Source: Ceratorhiza oryzae-sativae (taxonomy: Eukaryota; Basidiomycota; Agaricomycetes; Cantharellales; Ceratobasidiaceae). Taken from it: a stretch of DNA of 64,000 bases. Position numbers and translations under genes: made by a program. This document shows positions 1 to 14,730 of this stretch, piece by piece (positions within the stretch are counted from its first letter, which is position 1; every line of letters starts with the position of its first letter). The stretch is taken from the NCBI GenBank assembly GCA_030998015.1, contig JARWMV010000067.1, positions 20,170-84,169 on the forward strand, given 5' to 3'. Under the pieces are notes generated by a model that had not been told where the DNA came from, ran no database searches, and was given only the letters and a program-made list of their open reading frames with translations.

Positions 1-1592
1 GGGAAAATGTGAGGAGCAACAATAGATTGAAGAGTGGAAAGTGATCGAGAGGGAATTCGTATAGAATAACCCCGTTTAGAATACCTCCGCGCTCTTTGAT
101 CGCCCGCAGGGCGGCCTAAGCGCGGAGGGTTTGTCACGCGGCCTCGATAACCATACCCCTCGGGTCAACAGCATGTATTTATATATAAATACAATGCTGG
201 TTGACCCTAAGCGGGGGTTATGAAGAGCAGACTCCAAACCAAATTTATCAAGTAATAATTTTCGAAGAAGTTCAACTTCTTCTAGTGTAAAATTATCTAA
301 AACCCCGTGATGGTTAACCAGCACGGACTATAACCCTATCCAACGCTCTCTGATCGCGCCTTTAGGCGCGGCCTAAGCGCTGAGGACTCCTAAATTGGGG
401 GTGATTTGCGCAGGCAAATCTACACCCCCAATTTGGGGTTTTATACCAGGAGTTCGCTTTTTTTTTATTGAATCCACCATCATCGCAAATCCAATAACCG
501 AGGCCCGAGGGTGTCAACAGATTTGCGATATTAGCTGGTACAACTTTAACACCGTCCTGGTAAAAAATATTTAAAAACTCACCAAAACAAGGTAAAGCGT
601 AAGTTCCAAAATATATTGCTTTATAAACTTTCCCCGAGACTTTAAGCTTAAAAGTTTGTGTTTTTGGACCTGAAGGACAAAATTCTCCGCGCGCGTTAGT
701 TGCTGGTGGGACTTGTCCCACCAACCAACGTGAGCAATCGCAACCGTTTGCGATTGCTAGTGCGCGGCATAATATCGATATTTAGCCGCCGGCTGAAAAT
801 GACGAACGGTCGTCATTTTCTACGAGGGAATCTTTAGGATTCCCTCTAACGCCGGCGGGCTCATACAAGTGAAACAGGTAATCTTCATGTACAGCTCCTT
901 GTCTAAACCTTAAACATGGATTTATACCTAACCTTCGGTTGTTAACATTAAGGTCACCAAGTATGAGACCAACCAAGATGTCTTTCAATTGGGGTGAAAG
1001 AGTAAATTGCAATTTTTCAGATTCAGTTAACCGGCGTGACACTAAACCCTCTCGAGGTTTTAATAATGGTAAAGAAGAGAGTACTACACAATATCCAATT
1101 GGCTGAATGTTTTCGACATTAAATGATATTGCAACGGCACATAGTAACGGAATAATTATTACCCGTGCACGCCTGCGAACGCCTTGGCTTGCCAAGGCGG
1201 CCCTGGCGTGCGCGCGGCTCGCCGCGAACGCGGCCTCGTTAACAATGCCCACGGGTCGTTGACCCTCCGCTTTATTACCCCTGCCAAGACGTGCGCTAAA
1301 GCGCAGTTCTCTAGGCAGGGCGGCTGAAATCTTGGGTTACACCTAAGATTTTAGCCGATAGAGCGGGGGCCCGCGCGCGTTAGTTGCTGGTGGGACTTGT
1401 CCCACCAACCAACGTGAGCAATCGCAACCGTTTGCGATTGCTAGTGCGCGGCATAATATCGATATTTAGCCGCCGGCTGAAAATGACGAACGGTCGTCAT
1501 TTTCTACGAGGGAATCTTTAGGATTCCCTCTAACGCCGGCGGAAAATTAACAAAAGAGTTATTCGAAAAAAAGATTTGAATAAATAAAACAT
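1..1592 (-). pseudogene. HEG-h, arm 1 copy (tail cut by window start)
   Basis: Mirror of 39732-41323; same interruptions by A, L, G, B and F. Confidence 0.85.
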
Positions 1593-2044
1593 TTATATGA
1601 AATTAGTATAGTGATAACCTACGGTAAGGCCTTACCACGGATCTATGGGTCAGCGATAGCGATAGATTCGGCTTATTAATTCTTCCAACTCTCTGATCGC
1701 GCCTTTAGGCGCGGCCTAAGCGCTGAGGACTGATAGTTAGACCAAAGTTTGTCAAAATCAACTCGGGGTTAGGTCCCTTACAGGGACCAACCCCGGAGGC
1801 AGGGCTCCCGGAAAAATCCGCAGAGCTCCCACACTCTTAGAGAGCGGGGGTTATATTGATTGATCAAGCGCGCCATAGAATCCCTAACGCGGAGAGTCAA
1901 TCAATGAATTTTAACATTATTCCAATGTTAAAATTTTATAACTACAATCACTTTTATAGCGATTTGTGAACAGAGTGACTCGACCTGCTCCTCGACCGTG
2001 ACCGTCAAAGCCAGCATCTCTAATAAAAAAATATATTCCATAAG

Positions 2045-2516
2045 CTAGAGGGGGTTTATTTTATATTGCATACCGTCGCGTTGGGACCGCCCGAATGGTT
2101 TCCAAAAACACCTCCAAACATGTGCAGCTACGCTGCATTGTTTGGGGGTGGTTTTGGAGGTATAAAGCGCATTTCGGGCGTCCCCAGCGCGGCCGGCGCG
2201 GCCGAGAGTGCATGATTTGGTGTCCCATTGATGGGACGCCAAATCTACATGCATTCTCGAGTGGATGAATGAATATGCGGACCAATCAATGTAACTAGCT
2301 CATTAAATTTAGATTTGGGCATTTATACTCTATATTGGTCTTTAATGCCATTTTTGTGTAAAGCAGTATTTAAATCAAACTTAGTATTAAGTATAGAGGA
2401 TAAATATTTACTATCTTCAAGTGAGAAATTATCAGTACAAAAATAAAAAGCTCCTTTATTAAAAAAGCCATCATCCATAGCGAAATAGGCTAAGCTTAAA
2501 GGTGTTAGCAAATCAA
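2045..2516 (-). pseudogene. HEG-g, arm 1 copy
   Basis: Mirror of 38808-39279, with the same internal TAA. Confidence 0.82.
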
Positions 2517-3913
2517 ACCCCCGCTTAGGGTCAACCAGCATTGTATTTATATATAAATACATGCTGTTGACCCGAGGGGTTTGGTTATCGAGGCCGCGTT
2601 CGCGGCGAGGTATTGCGAGGTACCCTGGAACTTTAAGTTCCAGGGTACCTCGGAATCAGACGCCGCGCGCACGCCAGGGCCGCCTTGGCTTAAGCCAGGG
2701 CGTTCGCAGGCGTGCACGGGTCAACTAAATTAAAGTATAGTGATAGTCTCTAATGCTAAATACCTGTCGCTGCATGTCCGCGCGCGTTAGTTGCTGGTGG
2801 GACTTGTCCCACCAACCAACGTGAGCAATCGCAAACCGTTTGCGATTGCTAGTGCGCGGCATAATATCGATATTTAGCCGCCGGCTGAAAATGACGAACG
2901 GTCGTCATTTTCTACGAGGGAATCTTTATGGGAGGTAGCCTGGACCATGAGACTCATGGTCAAGGCTACCTCATCTGAGGATTCCCTCTAACGCCGGCGG
3001 GAGGCGGACATGTTCCGACTCGTGAGTCGGGAAAACAACTAGGATTTATTACCCTCGAGAATCGATGTAGATTTGCCTTCGCAAATCTTACCCGGGGTCA
3101 ATGGCGACATTGCAATTATTGGGGGTCACCGTCGACGGTGTCAAAAGACTCCGCTTAGTCATTCTTCATTCTCTAGAGAACTCCTACCCTAACCCTGTCG
3201 AAGAGTCCGATTTGGCCAGTGCTGTCATGATCTAAGCGCAAAGCGACGATTCTGTGGGGTAGTTAAACTTCAGTTGGTCTGGGTGCCAACTTAACTGGCA
3301 GAGCCTTGGTCTGAGTACGTTCTAACCCCAGGGCTCACCACAACTAGATTCTCTTTTACAGACCCTGGCACAAGCCCTGGCCTTACTTTTTAGTTCATTA
3401 CAAGGTGGATGAACTAAAAAAGAGGCCGCGTTCGCGGCGAGGTATTGCCTCGGAATCAGACGCCGCGCGCACGCCAGTTCGCAGGCGTGCACGGGTCATA
3501 ATCTTTTCCGTTCAGGACGATGCTTAATGTTATATGTAATCTCGGTATGGCATGCGACCATGCAGGGATGAAAGTTACCCGCATACCCTGTAACCGCCTT
3601 TATGGTAGTATTGAATATGCGGAAATTTCAATTGTTCTCACAATTGCTCGGACTATATCTCATAGACACTTGTCTATTGCTATTTCTAGTCTCTGAGGCG
3701 TATTTAAGCCTGCTTATTTACCTTACCCCGCTAATCGATACCCCTGCCAAGACGTGCGCTAAAGCGCAGTTCTCTAGGCAGGGTGTAGATTTGCCTTCGC
3801 AAATCATCGATTATTGGAGCCCTCCGCGCTTAGGCCGCCCTGCGGGCGATCAAAGAGCGCGGAGGGAAGGTGGTTCAAGCATTTGATAGCATTTAATGTG
3901 GGCCTATTTTCAA

Positions 3914-4117
3914 ACCAACAGCTAAGAAAATATATCCCATTTGAGAAATAGTACTAAACGCAATTATTCGTTTTAAATCATTTTGCAATAGACCAGTAGA
4001 AGCAGCAAAGAAAGCTGTTATGGCTCCTACCCATAAGATTACTAATAGTGCAGTAGAACTATATTCTAATAATGGGGATGATCTAAGAAGTAAGTAACAT
4101 CCAGCTGTAACTAGGGT
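3914..4117 (-). CDS. nad5: nad5 exon 4, arm 1 copy
   Basis: Mirror of 37208-37411, no differences seen. Confidence 0.95.
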
Positions 4118-5221
4118 ACAAATGTTTATATGACCCGTGCACGCCTGCGAACGCCTTGGCTTAAGCCAAGGCGGCCCTGGCGTGCGCGCGGCGTCTGATT
4201 CCGAGGTACCCTGGAACTTAAAGTTCCAGGGTACCTCGCAATACCTCGCCGCGAACGCGGCCTCGATAACCATACCCACGGGTCAACAGCATGTATTTAT
4301 ATATAAATACAATGCTGGTTGACCCTAAGCGGGGGTATGATTTTACCCTCGTCTGTAATCGTTTACAACACGACTTCAGACTCGGGCGCCGACCCTGCAA
4401 GCCAAGGAATTGTTCAACTCCGACTTGGGGTCGAGGCATAAATGGGACTATGTCTTTACCCATATAACAATTTTTATTCATTTTATTACGAATTGTAGAT
4501 TACGGTTATTATGGGTATACTCGTGTAGTCTCTGGGGAACTTAATTATTGGTCGGTTCCTGCTAATTGACCTATATTATATATTGAAATTATGACCCATA
4601 GTCGTTCAAAGACTTAGCGGGTATTCAAATATTAAGGTTATCCTAGCATACAGAGTAATTTTTCATAACCGTTACCGGTTAAGGCTGTTACCCTAAAATT
4701 TGTGGCATGTATTTTTTATAATATTTGTTTACTTTCCCCTACGACCCGACGGATTTTTGACTTGTCCTCTTATCGTGATTTGGGAGGAGCTCTCCGCGCA
4801 TGGGCCGCGCCTCTAATGATCTAAGCGCGGAGGGTTCCCTGTCGCAGCATGTCCGCGCGCGTTAGTTGCTGGTGGGACTTGTCCCACCAACCAACGTGAG
4901 CAATCGCAACCGTTTGCGATTGCTAGTGCGCGGCATAATATCGATATTTAGCCGCCGGCTGAAAATGACGAACGGTCGTCATTTTCTACGAGGGAATCTT
5001 TATGGGAGGTAGCCTGGACCATGAGACTCATGGTCAAGGCTACCTCATCTGAGGATTCCCTCTAACGCCGGCGGACATGCTACTGCGTTACCAAGCCTGT
5101 AAGGCCAACGTATTGGGAGGGCCATTACCCCCCCAAACAATGCAGCATAGCTGCATCAGTTTGGGGGGTCAATGGCGACATTGCAATTATTGGGGGTCTA
5201 CAGGGAAATTAAGAATCTTTT

Positions 5222-7773
5222 TTAATATAGTCTTTCAACCATACCGTCGCGTTGGGACCGCCCGAATGGTTTCGGGCGTCCCCAACGCGGCCGGCGCGGC
5301 CGAGAGTGCATGATTTGGTGTCCCATTGATGGGACGCCAAATCTACATGCATTCTCGAGTGATAGTTTAAACCGTTTTTTGAACTTAGAAGGTGCAGTGA
5401 TTTTACCGTCTCGAACAGGGCCTGTAATATAAGTCTGGGTAAATCCCCGTGAAGGTTTTAAATCCTACCCCTGCCAAGACGTGCGCTAAAGCGCAGTTGC
5501 CCAGGCAGGGGTAATGCCTAATAAATCAGATAGCTCTGCTCGAGCTGCATTTGGATTATTATGGAAACGAACTAAATTGTTGTCTAAAGTATCTATTGAA
5601 ACAACTGGCCAGTTTTTTTTATCCTGAATTTCTAGTAATGTTTCCCGATATGAAGGGTTACCCTGTCGTCAGCGTGTACAAGTACACGCTGCAATCAATT
5701 GTTGGGGGTCTACAGGGTACAACAAAGATATACCGTCAGGATTCCCCCTGCAATAGGTATTTGTTTTTCTTTCCCTGCCTAGGGAACTGCACTAAAGTGC
5801 ACGTCCTGGCAGGGGTAATTAATATAACGGTAGGCTTGCCAAGGGTTTAAGTTATTAGTTGTTGCAAACTCAGAAGCAGAGTGAAATTCCCCATAAAGTG
5901 TTTCTTTATCGTCTAAATATGCATGGATAACACCTTTAGGAATTTCTTCTAAGTTTATTCCGATAACAGGTAATAATTTCTCAAAAGAAGATAAGGGTGC
6001 TGAAGATGAAATTGATTGTCCGCGCGCGTTAGTTGCTGGTGGGACTTGTCCCACCAACCAACGTAAGCAATCGCAACCGTTTGCGATTGCTAGTGCGCGG
6101 AATAATATCGATATTTAGCCGCCGGCTGAAAATGACGAACGGTCGTCATTTTCTACGAGGGAATCTTTCAGATTCCCTCTAACGCCGGCGGATCTACAAT
6201 TCGAAGATGCAAATTAGGTTTCGGACATAAAACAAAGTGATTTACTCTATTTCTATTCCATCTGATGTCATATTCTGTTAAACCTAACGCTGATTTAGCT
6301 TTATTAATAGAATCATACCCCCGCTTAGGGTCAACCAGCATTGTATTTATATATAAATACATGCTGTTGACCCGTGGGTATGGTTATCGAGGCCGCGTTC
6401 GCGGCGAGGTATTGCGAGGTACCCTGGAACTTTAAGTTCCAGGGTACCTCGGAATCAGACGCCGCGCGCACGCCAGGGCCGCCTTGGCTTGATTATTGAC
6501 CTTAAGGTCAATATGAGCCAAGCTTGCTTGGCTTAAGCCAAGGCGTTCGCAGGCGTGCACGGGTCATAAGTATTAAATAAATTTCCTGCTATATCAAAAA
6601 CAGAGATTGGGTGAGAATTGTTCCACCGCGCGCGTTAGTTGCTGGTGGGACTTGTCCCACCAACCAACGTGAGCAATCGCAACCGTTTGCGATTGCTAGT
6701 GCGCGGCATAATATCGATATTTAGCCGCCGGCTGAAAATGACGAACGGTCGTCATTTTCTACGAGGGAATCTTTCAGATTCCCTCTAACGCCGGCGGGGA
6801 TTGTATTCTTCAATGTCAATAGCTGCAAAAGTAAAACTTACTGAAACTTTAGGATCATTAATTTCAGGATTTAGATGTGAAATTATACTCTGTTCTAACA
6901 ATCTAACATGAAACTCTGAAAAGCAGTTCAATATGAACATAGATTTGGCGTCTAATTTTATTTGCGGGTTTAACTCAATAAATAAATTTAGGTAATTTGG
7001 TGTTTTAAATACCGTCGCGTTGGGACCGCCCGAATGGTTTCCAAAAACACCTCCAAACATGTGCAGCTACGCTGCATTGTTTGGGGGTGGTTTTGGAGGT
7101 ATAAAGCGCATTTCGGGCGTCCCCAGCGCGGCCGGCGCGGCCGAGAGTGCATGATTTGGTGTCCCATTGATGGGACGCCAAATCTACATGCATTCTCGAG
7201 TGCAGGTAAGAAATAATAATTATCAAAGCCTCCACCAGTTGTTCGCATTTCGTTTAATAAACCTTGTCTACCGTAAGTCCAAGAATGTATGTAATTATGA
7301 AGTCTACTTACAGGATTAATAGTTGATCCAACATAGCGTCTTAGACTATCTTTATTAATAAAGAAATAAATATAACTACTATCTAGATCATCAAAAGCAA
7401 TTTCAGGAGTTCTTAATTTAGCACAATCTTTTAAATTACTGTTAGACAACATTGAATCTAAAGAAGTTAATGAAGAACATACTCCAGTGTGTTCTTTAGC
7501 TAAAAATCCCATTTTTAACAAGTGTAAACAATGATTGTTAATAAATAATTTAACTAGGCTGTCTTCAGGAAGCCAAGAAAAAAACTGTATTAAAGCGTTT
7601 TGAGCATTTACACCAGCAGATGTAATTCTCCAAGGGATAAACCCTTCACTTTTATCGTGGGGTTTTACAGGCACCAAAGAACAAAGAAAAATCCCATCTA
7701 AGGGAGATTGTAAAACTAATGACGACAAAGGCGCCATTAGAAACAATAACAGAAATAAATAAATTTTTAGCAT
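5222..7773 (-). pseudogene. HEG-f (GIY-YIG), arm 1 copy
   Basis: Mirror of 33554-36105. Confidence 0.83.
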
Positions 7774-9435
7774 TTGTTAATTAATAATAGGATAAGATAC
7801 GGTAACACAATATTGAAGTTATTTATTTTTGGCAAGTAAAGAAAAAGCAAAAATAAATAAGATTTGGTTGTACGTCAGCAAACTCTGTGGCCTTGATAAG
7901 CCCGAGCGCAATCTTCGATCGCGCTAACGAGTTTGAAGATGGGATTCCTGGCACTAAGATCGCCGTACTTAGTACGGGCTTTACTGCCCGCGCTGAGCCA
8001 ACTTTCACAGTCTTATCATTGATCGACCCGTCGGATTTTGGACTCTGATTCCGAGGTAGCCTGGAACCTCTGGGGTCCAGGCTACCTCGCAATACCTTGT
8101 GCTGGTCTGTCTCCATGCAAGATTTATAAAATCTTGCTGGACCTTAGACCAGCATCAGTCCAAATTTCACAATATCAGGGGGCATACGGTGGGATAATTG
8201 ACGGAAGTTGATCTGGTCAGACCAACTGACTTTTTTGCAGACGTCAATTTCCCGTCGGCTAAAATCCTAGGCTATACTGAAAGTATACCTAGGATTTCGG
8301 CAGGGTAAAGTACCAGAATAAATCGTCCTGGCCAGAGATCTCAGGCGAAGCGATTTTGGGTTAAGAAATGTCAACAACATTTCTATACACGGGGTTAATA
8401 GCAATTTATTTTTCGCTAAATTTAGGAATTATGACCCGTGCACGCCTGCGAACGCCTTGGCTTAAGCCAAGCAAGCTTGGCTCATATTGACCTTAAGGTC
8501 AATAATCAAGCCAAGGCGGCCCTGGCGTGCGCGCGGCGTCTGATTCCGAGGTACCCTGGAACTGAAAGTTCCAGGGTACCTCGCAATACCTCGCCGCGAA
8601 CGCGGCCTCGATAACCATACCCACGGGTCAACAGCATGTATTTATATATAAATACAATGCTGGTTGACCCTAAGCGGGGGTATGATTAAATCCAAAAATC
8701 TGCTTCTTTTATGGGAATTTTGGTTCCGTGTCGCAGCATGTCCGCCGGCGTTAGAGGGAATCCTAAAGATTCCCTCGTAGAAAATGACGACCGTTCGTCA
8801 TTTTCAGCCGGCGGCTAAATATCGATATTATGCCGCGCACTAGCAATCGCAAACGGTTGCGATTGCTCACGTTGGTTGGTGGGACAAGTCCCACCAGCAA
8901 CTAACGCGCGCGGACATGCTGCGACAGGGTTCCGGAACGCCCCTCAAATAATAATCCTAGAAGGGGTTAAAGGCGAAAGTTTGTTTCTTTAACCTCTTCT
9001 TAAAAAAAATAGCAATTATTTTTTTCCCTTGTGCCAATAGCCTACGTAAGAAAGCTGAGACACATTTTGTGACCATTGAAGGTCCGTATTAATCCTAAAA
9101 ATATAATTTCAAATGCATAGTATCAAGTATTCCGAACCCTGCCAGAGTGTACGGGCTAAGAAAAAAAACGGTTAATAATAGATGGAGATAAACAACCTCC
9201 TGCACTCAAGTGTATATGAGTCGCAAATTGGGTTAGTGTACGCAGACTCTAGTTTTAAAAGATTCTTAATTTATAAATAATCCCTGCCTGGACCCAATAA
9301 CAGGTGGGAGGGTATCCACCCTTCCCACCTGTGAAAGGGATGGGCAACTGCGTCTTTGCTCGAGTCAGAGGACGAATTTGGGTGGCGCAAGTCTTGGCAT
9401 GGGTAGTAAACAAATATTGTAATTTAATTTTCGGT

Positions 9436-9768
9436 AGCAGCATGCAGTAAAGCAGAAACAGGTGTTGGACCTTCCATTGAATGAGGTAACCAAGTATTAA
9501 GACCTAGTTGGGCTGATTTTCCCATAGCAGCAAATAATAACAATAAACCTATTATTGTTATAGCTGTTTCATTCATATATGGTGCAATACTGAATACTGT
9601 GGCATAATCAATATTTCCAAATAGCCAGAATATAGCAAAGAACCCAATACTTAAGAACATATCACCAACTCTATTCATAGTTAAAGCCAATATAGCAGAC
9701 TTATTAGCTTGAATTCTGGTAAACCAGAAGTTAATCAGTAAGTATGAAGATATACCAATACCCTCCCA
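9436..9768 (-). CDS. nad5: nad5 exon 3, arm 1 copy
   Basis: Mirror of 31559-31891. Confidence 0.95.
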
Positions 9769-10004
9769 CGGGAAATAGCGGACCTTAATCTTTATTCATT
9801 TAATTTTTCTAACATGGAAAAATAAACTCCCCGGTTATCGGCTGAAATCTTAGGTGTAACTCCCAACCACAAGGGGAGGGGTTGCAAGCCTAAGGAGTAT
9901 AGGCTTGTTTCCATGCAAGATTTATAAAATCTTGCTGGACCTGCATTAGGGTCATTGGTTGAGGGACCTGTGCAATGAAATCAAATTTCTTAAGAAGAAG
10001 GTAG

Positions 10005-11449
10005 TTAAATTAACGATGAAGATATTTTATATAGCATTGATGAATGCCCGCCGGCGTTAGAGGGAATCCTCAGATGAGGTAGCCTTGACCATGAGTCTCA
10101 TGGTCCAGGCTACCTCCCATAAAGATTCCCTCGTAGAAAATGACGACCGTTCGTCATTTTCAGCCGGCGGCTAAATATCGATATTATGCCGCGCACTAGC
10201 AATCGCAAACGGTTGCGATTGCTCACGTTGGTTGGTGGGACAAGTCCCACCAGCAACTAACGCGCGCGGGAGTTACAATAGCTCGAAGAATAGGTTGTTG
10301 TTTTACAGGAATACATATTAACCACTGATTTTCCCGTTTTAGTATTAATCGGGTTTCTATATTAAAATTACCCAATAATGATTTTTGTAGAAGTTTAACT
10401 TCTTCCAATGTGTATGACCCGTGCACGCCTGCGAACGCCTTGGCTTAAGCCAAGCAAGCTTGGCTCATATTGACCTTAAGGTCAATAATCAAGCCAAGGC
10501 GGCCCTGGCGTGCGCGCGGCGTCTGATTCCGAGGTACCCTGGAACTGAAAGTTCCAGGGTACCTCGCAATACCTCGCCGCGAACGCGGCCTCGATAACCA
10601 TACCCACGGGTCAACAGCATGTATTTATATATAAATACAATGCTGGTTGACCCTAAGCGGGGGTATGAAATATTTATTTCTAAAAGGTTTTCCCTTAAAC
10701 TTATTTTTATCGTGGTATTTTATAGTTGTATGATGACAGTTTAAAGCTTCAGCAGCTTGCCGTGTAGAATCATATACAATTACAGTATTTTTTTCAATAT
10801 CTGTAACTCCGCTCCCTGGATCTCTAGAGATCCAGGAGGCGGACTTTGTTACCTTTTTCAAAATTTAGTTTAGAAAGATGCGCTCTAATTTTAGATAAAG
10901 ACTCTTCGCTATGCTTAAACCCTAAGGATGAGCAAGCTTTTTTTAAAACCCCAAATTGGGGGTGTAGATTTGCCTGCGCAAATCACCCCCAATTTAGAAG
11001 TCCTCAGCGCTTAGGCCGCGCCTAAAGGCGCGATCAGAGAGTTGGAGGAAGCATGATTAGGAAAAGATTGCTCGAATCTAACTCGACTATTGTGTGATGA
11101 TTTTATTCGTTCAACACGAGAATCTCCGAGAAGAGTCCCTATTAAAATATCACGAAATTGTTGCACGTACGTGCAACAACTTCACCCTTGAGGCGCCTGA
11201 TTCCGAGGTAGCCTGGAACCTCTGGGGTCCAGGCTACCTCGCAATACCTCGGCAGTAATTTCCTTGAGGCGGAGCTGCGATCGTAGGCGGGCACGGGTCA
11301 GTTTGTTCAGAACTGAGATCAACTTCTAATTTTAATGGAGTTGTTTGTCGAGGTTTTCCGTATTCAGAACCTTTTTTCCTGCATAAAGTAAAATAGGACT
11401 AGTTAAAAAAGATTCCTGTAAAGTTTCACCGTTATAATTTTCGAGAAAT
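10005..11449 (-). pseudogene. HEG-e, arm 1 copy
   Basis: Mirror of 29878-31322. Confidence 0.8.
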
Positions 11450-11797
11450 GATAGCAATAGACCCCCAATGCGTTGCAGCGTATTGGGGGGCTATTGCCCC
11501 CCCAAACAATGCAGCGTAGCTGCATTTGTTTGGGGGGTCAATAGTGAAAATATAATATTCTCATCCCGCTTTATAAGACTAAATTTATTTAGTTTAGGAC
11601 TATATCTTTAAATTGATGAAACAATTCGCACCACGTATAGCCTCTGAGGATCCGCTTATTATTTAAAATAGGATATCCTGCTGATTATCCAATCTTTGGA
11701 ATTATTTTGGTTAAATAATTCAAAAGCTCTAAGGAGTTTCCAGCATATAGTGGTGTACATAATGTGTTTAGTAACACATTTAGGCCGGGAGTAATTG

Positions 11798-11890
11798 ACC
11801 GATAAACATAGTTAGGTATGAATCTCCTGCTACTAGAACAAGCATAAAGAAAGTGAATAATGATAAGTATGAAAAGAATCTTTGGTTGTG
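11798..11890 (-). CDS. nad5: nad5 exon 2, arm 1 copy
   Basis: Mirror of 29437-29529. A base near 11674 in the adjacent intron core (GGATATCC for GGATTTCC) differs from the other copies. Confidence 0.94.
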
Positions 11891-11926
11891 CATTGAGGTC
11901 AAATTTATCATACAATTAAATATTTA

Positions 11927-13429
11927 TTATAACTCTCTTCCTGTGTTCATCCCTGATTTTATTTTTATTATGGAATTTAAACCTTCAGTCGTAAGATGGG
12001 ATCCCTCATTCATCAATTTAGCGATTTTACACCAGTCCAAATAATCTAATAATTTTACACCAAGCAAAGGGTTATTTTCAAAAAAAGGTCCGCGCGCGTT
12101 AGTTGCTGGTGGGACTTGTCCCACCAACCAACGTGAGCAATCGCAACCGTTTGCGATTGCTAGTGCGCGGCATAATATCGATATTTAGCCGCCGGCTGAA
12201 AATGACGAACGGTCGTCATTTTCTACGAGGGAATCTTTAGGATTCCCTCTAACGCCGGCGGGACCCGTGCACGCCTGCGAACGCCTTGGCTTAAGCCAAG
12301 CAAGCTTGGCTCATATTGACCTTAAGGTCAATAATCAAGCCAAGGCGGCCCTGGCGTGCGCGCGGCGTCTGATTCCGAGGTACCCTGGAACTGAAAGTTC
12401 CAGGGTACCTCGCAATACCTCGCCGCGAACGCGGCCTCGATAACCATACCCACGGGTCAACAGCATGTATTTATATATAAATACAATGCTGGTTGACCCT
12501 AAGCGGGGGTATGATATTGGTTATATCTGAAAATTTAGTAATAGTTAAAACCACTGCTGCCTTTCCTGAATATTGTGTTACACTACCTGAACCCAGGTAT
12601 TTACTTAAACACTCCAATAAATTTTTATCTCTATCGTGCTGGGTTACTCTAAATCTTAATTGTATTCTATGCCCAATTGGATTTGATGGTCGTTCATAAA
12701 TTCTTACATCAAAACTTACATCAACAGATACAAAGCCTGAAACCCAATTAGAATCAGGAATTTCTTCAGTATTAATAACTGGTCTTTCAACAGGAGCATA
12801 GTCTTTAAACTCAGATTTTAAGGAATCCGATAACCCTAAATTCATTGAGGCCCGCGCGCGTTAGTTGCTGGTGGGACTTGTCCCACCAACCAACGTGAGC
12901 AATCGCAACCGTTTGCGATTGCTAGTGCGCGGCATAATATCGATATTTAGCCGCCGGCTGAAAATGACGAACGGTCGTCATTTTCTACGAGGGAATCTTT
13001 AGGATTCCCTCTAACGCCGGCGGGACTATTTGTTTCAACCCTTCCATAGTAAGATGAGATTTATTGCTTATTAGTTCTACTTCTTTAAACAAAAGAAAAT
13101 CTGCTTTTTTTTGTGTCAATAAAGGGTATTTATCTAAATGATCTATAAGTTGTAACAAATCTTGTTTAGAATCAATTGAATAATTCGCCTTATTTTCAGA
13201 AGGAGTTGAATGAATTGAGCCGATTCCACCCAGAGATTGTTGTAGTTTTAATAATCCGCTCCCTGGATCTCTAGAGATCCAGGAGGCGGGGTAAGTCTTT
13301 TATGTGAAGACCTAATTGAAATTTAGTTTGGATTCTCCATCCTAACTTTCTAGTCTTATTTTTGTCGACTATGATACTGAATGACCCCTCAAGGATACTA
13401 TATGACTTAGGTGGTATTCTTAAAATACC
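11927..13429 (-). pseudogene. HEG-d C-terminal piece, arm 1 copy
   Basis: Mirror of 27895-29400 but three bases shorter near 13070 (one codon of the run encoding VVEL is missing). Confidence 0.82.
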
Positions 13430-13706
13430 ATCTTACTCAAAAAGGGGAGACTTATAACAGCAACTACCCCCTAAAACTGAAAGCCGTGTAATTCACTATG
13501 GAATTGTGAGGTACCCTGGACCATTCAGTCCAGGGTACCTCACAATCATGGAATTACGAGTTTGTAGTATACAACATGAAAATATAATTGCACGATACTT
13601 AACAAACATAACGACAATTGACCCCCAATGCCTTACAGCATGTTGGGGGGCAATTGCCCCCCAAACTATGCAGCGTAGCTGCATATGTTTGGGGGGTCAA
13701 TTGTTT

Positions 13707-14730
13707 TTATAAACCTATTTTATATAGCATCATTTTTGGCATAACGTCTTTTAACAACCCTGCCTGGGCAACTGCGCTTTAGCGCACGTCTTGGCAGGGG
13801 TAGGATTGCAAAACCGGCATTGATCTACGTGGAATTACTATTCGGCAACCACTACCTCTGTTAACTTTTCGGCATTTTAAATCCCATTTGGCATTTAAAA
13901 CTCCGCTCCCTGGATCTCTAGAGATCCAGGAGGCGGACTAATAAACTTACTTCGTCGACTGTATAGCATTCCGTACAAAGAAAAACTCTTTGTGTTGTTC
14001 GACAAAAGCTACCATCATCGCACAACCAGTAGCTCAATGAGGAAACTGTTAACAACTCGTTTATGTTAGTTGGTATTATTTTTTTCCCATCAAGATAAAA
14101 TAGATCGTAAATTGTGTTAAAACACGGCAATGAAGAAGTATTAAATGAAATTTGAGTATAAATTTTGCCTGTCCGGTAATCAGGTTTCTGATCACGAGAT
14201 TTTGGAGCCGATAAACAATAGCTTCTGAATAATTCGTACAAGTGAAAAAGATACTCTTTATTAGCGGAACCTTGTTTAAATCTTAAACGAATACCCTCCG
14301 CGCTCTTTGATCGCCCGCAGGGCGGCCTAAGCGCGGAGGGCTCCACTAATCGATGATTTGCGAAGGCAAATCTACACCCTGCCTAGAGAACTGCGCTTTA
14401 GCGCACGTCTTGGCAGGGGTATCGATTAGCGGGGTTACTATTAATACTTGCTTTATGTGCGTTTAAGTCCCCCAAAATGAGTCCTACTAAAATTTGTTCT
14501 AATTCATTTGAAAGGGAAAAGGATTCTCGTTCAACTTTATTCAATTTTCGCATTTTAACAGGCAATAAAGAAGTAAGTAAAAATTCAATATGGGCGCCTG
14601 GGCCGGATCCGTTAAATGAAAATACTTCAAATTCAGCGGTAGCAATAACCATAATAATTAATAACCAGAAAATATGACAAAACCGTGGTTTGAGTTGAAG
14701 AAAAAAAGATAAAATTGAAAAATAAAACAT
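13707..14730 (-). pseudogene. HEG-c, arm 1 copy
   Basis: Mirror of 26593-27616. Confidence 0.84.

Noticed and set aside
687..858. Short open frames reading into family A (for example ...PPATNARG or ARVSCWWDLSHQPT)
   Set aside because: They are translations of a hairpin element that recurs at many unrelated sites; the frame closes inside the element each time.
4137..4322. Frames such as MHACERLGLSQGGPGVRAA across family B
   Set aside because: Non-coding GC stems of the B element; the arginine- and proline-rich reading is an effect of composition.
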